NCBI RefSeq assembly: GCF_024170285.1 | Contig: NZ_JALJXV010000003.1 | Coordinates: 62,001-126,000, forward strand | Reading direction: 5' to 3' | DNA from: Natronocella acetinitrilica | GTDB lineage: Bacteria; Pseudomonadota; Gammaproteobacteria; Nitrococcales; Aquisalimonadaceae | DNA: 64,000 bases | Shown: positions 60,893 through 64,000 of the stretch, one piece after another | Numbering within the stretch: the first letter of the stretch is position 1 | Layout of the letters: the number at the start of each line of letters is the position of its first letter | Made by a program: the position numbers and the translations under genes | The notes under the pieces: model-generated | Databases searched by the model: none | Told to the model about the DNA's origin: nothing | What the model saw: the letters and a program-made list of their open reading frames with translations, nothing else

Positions 60893-61351
60893 GTGTTCAA
60901 TCTCGTCCTCTCCATCATCAGCATCGCGCTGGTGGCAGCGCTTGCCATCGCGTCCATCTACTACGTCGGCAGCCAGGTCGAGAATCAGCGCGCACGCGCC
61001 GACGCCGCCGGCGCCATCAATAACTCCGAGCAGATCATCGGCGCGATCAACTTCTACCGCACCGATCGCGCAGGGCGCATGCCAGCGCAGATCGGAGACC
61101 TGGTGACCGCGGGCTACCTCTCCGACATCCCGCCGGGCGACTGGGCCTTCGGCGAGAATTCCGTGACGCTGTCGGTACAAGACGAGCGCGGCTGCCGCCT
61201 GGTCAACGCCCTCTACAACGGCCACAACTTCGTCTACGTCGGTGAGGTTGGCGAGACCCGCTCCTATCTCGACGGCGAGGTGACCATCACCAACCCCGAC
61301 AAGGGCTGCTACGCCGTGGGTGATGCCGGCGGCGAAGAGAGCGACGACTAG
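60893..61351 (+). CDS. leaderless type IV pilin-like protein (second copy)
   Basis: A 152-residue homolog of the pilin at 56787: the N-terminus MFNLVLSIISIALVAALAIA is nearly the same and the soluble domain carries two Cys (RGCRLV and KGCYAV). Start is a GTG at 60893 with AAAGGAG 9 bases upstream. In-frame upstream codons reach a stop at 60845 and include no start codon. It is in the ATPase-platform operon, or separately transcribed from the A+T-rich 60802-60840 stretch. It might be a minor pilin or a variant of the main subunit. Confidence 0.72.
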   Translation: MFNLVLSIISIALVAALAIASIYYVGSQVENQRARADAAGAINNSEQIIGAINFYRTDRAGRMPAQIGDLVTAGYLSDIPPGDWAFGENSVTLSVQDERGCRLVNALYNGHNFVYVGEVGETRSYLDGEVTITNPDKGCYAVGDAGGEESDD

Positions 61352-61359
61352 ACAAAGCG

Positions 61360-61380
61360 CCTCACCCCGGGGCACCGGGG
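61360..61380. terminator. weak hairpin between converging genes
   Basis: CCCCGG (61365-61370) and CCGGGG (61375-61380) around GGCA, at the end of the second pilin gene; no T run. May act with the end of the converging gene. Confidence 0.4.
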
Positions 61381-61384
61381 CTTG

Positions 61385-62011
61385 CTAGACGCCGGAGATG
61401 AGCCACCAGTCGCGCAGGCGCTGGCGGCGCGTCTTCGGTGCCGGCGCCTGCGCGAGGCCCTGATCGGCCAGCGCACGCGAGAGCGCCCTGCTCGCCTCAC
61501 GCAGGGCGAGCGCCTCAAGGCGTGCAATGCGCTCGGCGCGCGGCGCGCGACTCATGCGAAGGCGGATCGCAACCAGGCTAAGCGCCTGGTAGGCCGCTTC
61601 ATGGCTCGCGGAGAGGGCCGCGGCAAGACACGTGATCTCGGCGCGGGAGAGCTCGGCGTCGGGAATCAGCATCCGCAGCACGAAGTCAGAACCCTCCCCG
61701 GGCGCCCGCGCGTGCACCTCGGGGTTGTACTGCGCCATCTCGAGCGCGGCATAAAGACGCGGCGGCGAGAGCCGCTCCTCCCCCTCCGGCCCCAGCCGCT
61801 CGGCGCGCTCGACCGCCTCGACAAGCTCCACACAGTAGGCCTCGAGGGCCGCCATCGCGAGCGGCTGCCTGCGCACCTGGCAGTCCAGCAGGTGAGCGCG
61901 GAGCGCGCGATTGTACGCCTCGCCCCGCCGCGCCGCCGCACTGCCCGGATCTCGGTGGGCGCGCAGCGACTCAAAGGCCTGAAGATACTGGCCGCGTAGA
62001 ACCTGAGCCAT
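61385..62011 (-). CDS. hypothetical protein, 208 residues
   Basis: Helical, Ala/Arg/Leu-rich soluble protein with no family recognised. The strong AGGAGGAG before the ATG at 62011 and the A+T-rich divergent promoter zone (62012-62145) support it as a gene. Segments such as LLDCQVRRQPLAMAALEAYC and FVLRMLIPDAELSRAEITC hint at a compact all-helical fold. It converges on the pilus cluster and lies opposite the sigma-region-4-like gene. Role unknown. Confidence 0.55.
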   Translation of the reverse strand: MAQVLRGQYLQAFESLRAHRDPGSAAARRGEAYNRALRAHLLDCQVRRQPLAMAALEAYCVELVEAVERAERLGPEGEERLSPPRLYAALEMAQYNPEVHARAPGEGSDFVLRMLIPDAELSRAEITCLAAALSASHEAAYQALSLVAIRLRMSRAPRAERIARLEALALREASRALSRALADQGLAQAPAPKTRRQRLRDWWLISGV

Positions 62012-62145
62012 CGGACTCCTCCTGGGTTGACAATAAAAGAATAAATTAACTTGAAAATAAAGACAACCTCGGTTATTGTTTTGACAGGTGAGAACCAGAG
62101 TCCGGCCACAAAGACCGGACCCATAACAATAATAAGAGGTTCACC

Positions 62146-63297
62146 ATGTCGTCTCCCTCTCTTGAGCGGGCGCTCGCCGATGCACTGGCGCGCCTTGATA
62201 CCGGCTCGCGCAGCGAGCGCAACAACGAGATCGCCCTCAACTACTTCGGGCTCGATGGTCGCGGCGGCTGCTCCATGCAGAGCGCCGGCACGCCCCACGG
62301 CCTGACCCGCGAGAGCGTGCGCCAGATCACCAACCGCGTGGCCGGCGCGCTGCGCGCGGCACCCGGCGAGATCCCCGGCGTACTCGGTCGTGCCCATGCG
62401 GTGATCGAGGATCTGATCCCCATGGCCGCCGATGCCCTGGAGGCAGCGCTGGTCGCGCGCGGCATCATCACCCCGGGCTTTCGGATCGAGGGCGTGCTGC
62501 GCGCCTTCGACGTACTCGACGCCCCCGCGCCAGAGGCTGCGGTCTACAGCGTCGATGAGCGCCGCGTGGTGCTCTCCGAGGCCGATATCCCGCACCTTGA
62601 GTTCGCACTCTCCCGCGCCCGGCAGCTTGTCCCGCATAACGGCGCCTGCGGCGTCGAGGCGCTGGCGAGCGCCCTGCCAGGGGCGCTTCAATGGGAGCAC
62701 CGGCTTCGCATCGTGCGCGCCGCGGCGAACCTGCGCGCCGATGTCGTCTGGGTCTGCGACGGCGCCTGGTTTTTCTTCGGCGCAACCGGGCGTAACCGCC
62801 TGCTGAGAAACCTCGACAAGCTCTTCTCGGTCTGCGAGGCGGTGGATATCGAATCCGTCCACCAGGCGCTCAGTCGCGCCTGGAACAAGGCGCCGCGGCC
62901 CTACTCGAAGATGGTCACAATCGAGGCGCTTCGCGGCGTCATCGCGCAGAGCGGGCGGTTTGTCATCGACGACCAGGGGATCGTGCGGGCACTCGCCCCC
63001 TGCGACCCCACGGTGGTGCTCCCGGAGATGGAGTTCGCGCTCGCCCGCTTCCTCGCAGGCGGCACGGACCTCATGCGCCGGGAGAAGGAGATGGAGGACG
63101 CCCTGGTGGGCGAGCCGACCGCGAAGTTCGGCTTCTCCATGGCGCTCAACTATGCACCGTTCGTTGGCCGCATTGAGAAAGAACCGGAAGAGGGCAAGGG
63201 CTGCGATAGCGAGGACGGCGAGGAGAAGATCGAGTGGGCCCGCGGCATCTATCGGCTGGCCGGCACGCCGCGCGCGGAGACCCTTGGCCATGCCTAG
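62146..63297 (+). CDS. protein with sigma-region-4-like HTH
   Basis: A 383-residue protein whose N-terminus contains RNNEIALNYFGLDG near 25-38 and LTRESVRQITNRV near 53-65, the pattern of sigma-70 region 4.2 (glycine-leucine-aspartate turn, then TRExVRQI). No region 2 is present, so it is not a sigma factor by itself. The rest (about 70-340) has several helical segments with ALALRD-type patterns and no known motif; the C-terminus is acidic, then basic. It may be an RNA polymerase-associated regulator. Start at the ATG is preceded by a weak GAGG. It overlaps the next gene by 8 bases. Confidence 0.6.
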   Translation: MSSPSLERALADALARLDTGSRSERNNEIALNYFGLDGRGGCSMQSAGTPHGLTRESVRQITNRVAGALRAAPGEIPGVLGRAHAVIEDLIPMAADALEAALVARGIITPGFRIEGVLRAFDVLDAPAPEAAVYSVDERRVVLSEADIPHLEFALSRARQLVPHNGACGVEALASALPGALQWEHRLRIVRAAANLRADVVWVCDGAWFFFGATGRNRLLRNLDKLFSVCEAVDIESVHQALSRAWNKAPRPYSKMVTIEALRGVIAQSGRFVIDDQGIVRALAPCDPTVVLPEMEFALARFLAGGTDLMRREKEMEDALVGEPTAKFGFSMALNYAPFVGRIEKEPEEGKGCDSEDGEEKIEWARGIYRLAGTPRAETLGHA

Positions 63298-64000
63298 CGC
63301 ATCGGGCTGCGCACGCGAGCGCCTCGTGCGGCGCCTCGCGCTTGCCTGCGGCGTACCGCCAGCGCGCTGCCTCGCGGCAGGCAGCGCACTGCGCGTGGTC
63401 GATGATGCGACACTCATCGCCGAGTGCGTGCGTCAGGCGTCCGGTGCGGCAGCGCTTGGCTGCGAGGCGCTGCTGCGCGAGCCGGCAGGCGCGGAGTCGG
63501 CACTGCTCCTTGGCATCTGTCCGATCGCCATGCGCCGGCTTCTCGCCCTGGGTCACCACGACCTTGGCACTGATGCGCTGCGGGGCAGTGCCGCGGCGCT
63601 GCGCGCGGCGCTGTCACTGGTGAGTGATCTGCCGCCGGACAGCAGGCTCCGGGTCGGGGCGCGCTCGCTCGCCCCGCGCGCCATCACCGAGGCCTGGGAT
63701 GAGGCCCATGGCGTCACCATGAGCCGCCTCGAGGCGGCAGCAGGTTGTGCGTGGATCCTGCCAGGCGCACTTGGCGAGAGTGCTGGCCTCGACTACTGCT
63801 CGGCACTGCTGCGAAGTCTCCCCCAGGCTGGCATCGGCGCGCCCTTCCTGCGCACCCTGCGCACACTCGGAGCCGCCGCGCTGGAGGAGTCCTACCTCAC
63901 CCACCTGCGCCGGGTGCGCTGGGTGGGCGAGCTCGCCGATGCCTGCCCCGGGGCCGCCGACTTCTATCTTGCCTGCATGCCGGAGGTGCTGCTTCGCCTC
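63290..64000 (+). CDS. hypothetical protein (partial, runs off the right edge)
   Basis: Starts at the ATG that overlaps the previous stop and stays open to the end, 237 residues. Ala/Leu/Arg-rich and helical, several Cys (GCARER, LACGV, ARCLAA, GCAWIL, DYCSALL), no recognised domain. Overlap suggests it is co-translated with the sigma-region-4-like protein. Codon use is like that of the neighbours. Confidence 0.55.
   Translation, partial: MPSASGCARERLVRRLALACGVPPARCLAAGSALRVVDDATLIAECVRQASGAAALGCEALLREPAGAESALLLGICPIAMRRLLALGHHDLGTDALRGSAAALRAALSLVSDLPPDSRLRVGARSLAPRAITEAWDEAHGVTMSRLEAAAGCAWILPGALGESAGLDYCSALLRSLPQAGIGAPFLRTLRTLGAAALEESYLTHLRRVRWVGELADACPGAADFYLACMPEVLLRL

Overview
The window is a stretch of about 65% G+C DNA from a large conjugative plasmid (or a chromid-like replicon), most probably of a gammaproteobacterium. 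It carries the coupling protein and DotM subunit of an I-type (IncI/Dot-Icm-like) transfer system, two partition systems, a parA-parB-initiator operon and a type IV pilus cluster of the thin-pilus kind. No rRNA, tRNA or biosynthetic housekeeping gene is visible. The gammaproteobacterial assignment rests on the resemblance of DnaE, DnaQ, DsbC, RdgC, FlhC/FlhD and RpoH-like proteins to enterobacterial families. The species cannot be named from this sequence.

Layout. 1-2.6 kb: dotL/icmO (cut by the left edge) and dotM/icmP. 2.6-4.2 kb: ParM-type actin segregation. 4.2-5.6 kb: non-coding, with DnaA boxes, short direct repeats and four nested palindromes, a likely origin/incompatibility region. 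5.6-9.2 kb: translationally coupled parA-parB-rep operon. 9.2-13.0 kb: non-coding, with eight copies of the palindrome CTTCCACNGTGGAAG, a likely centromere. 13-27.5 kb: AAA+ ATPase, two sigma factors, a phage-type exonuclease, a lambda O/P-like helicase-loading pair, RdgC and several unknowns. 27.6-32.5 kb: coupled operon recQ - DprA-like - thymidylate kinase - small protein, and a tail-anchored coiled-coil protein. 32.6-42.4 kb: RecD2, RecJ, guanylate kinase, DEDD exonuclease, nucleotidyltransferase, helicase-associated-repeat protein, archaeo-eukaryotic-type primase. 42.5-46.1 kb: RseP-like intramembrane protease, deoxynucleotidase, membrane-anchored DsbC. 46.3-52.2 kb: DnaQ, DnaB and a full-length DnaE. 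52.3-61.4 kb: FlhD/FlhC-like activator followed by the pilus genes. 61.4-64 kb: unknowns, one with a sigma-region-4-like helix-turn-helix.

The genes suggest an element that brings much of its own replication, repair and transcription machinery: polymerase III core subunits, replicative helicase and loader-like proteins, primase, nucleotide kinases, recombination nucleases and helicases, and two or three sigma-like proteins. The FlhD/FlhC pair recalls SetCD/AcaCD, the master activators of SXT/R391 and IncA/C elements, and probably switches on the pilus and transfer genes. Three pilin-like proteins in the pilus cluster have no leader peptide and no Glu5, which is not the textbook prepilin design. 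Nearly every transcription unit begins in a short A+T-rich island, and many of these contain a recognisable sigma-70-type promoter with a 17-bp spacer.
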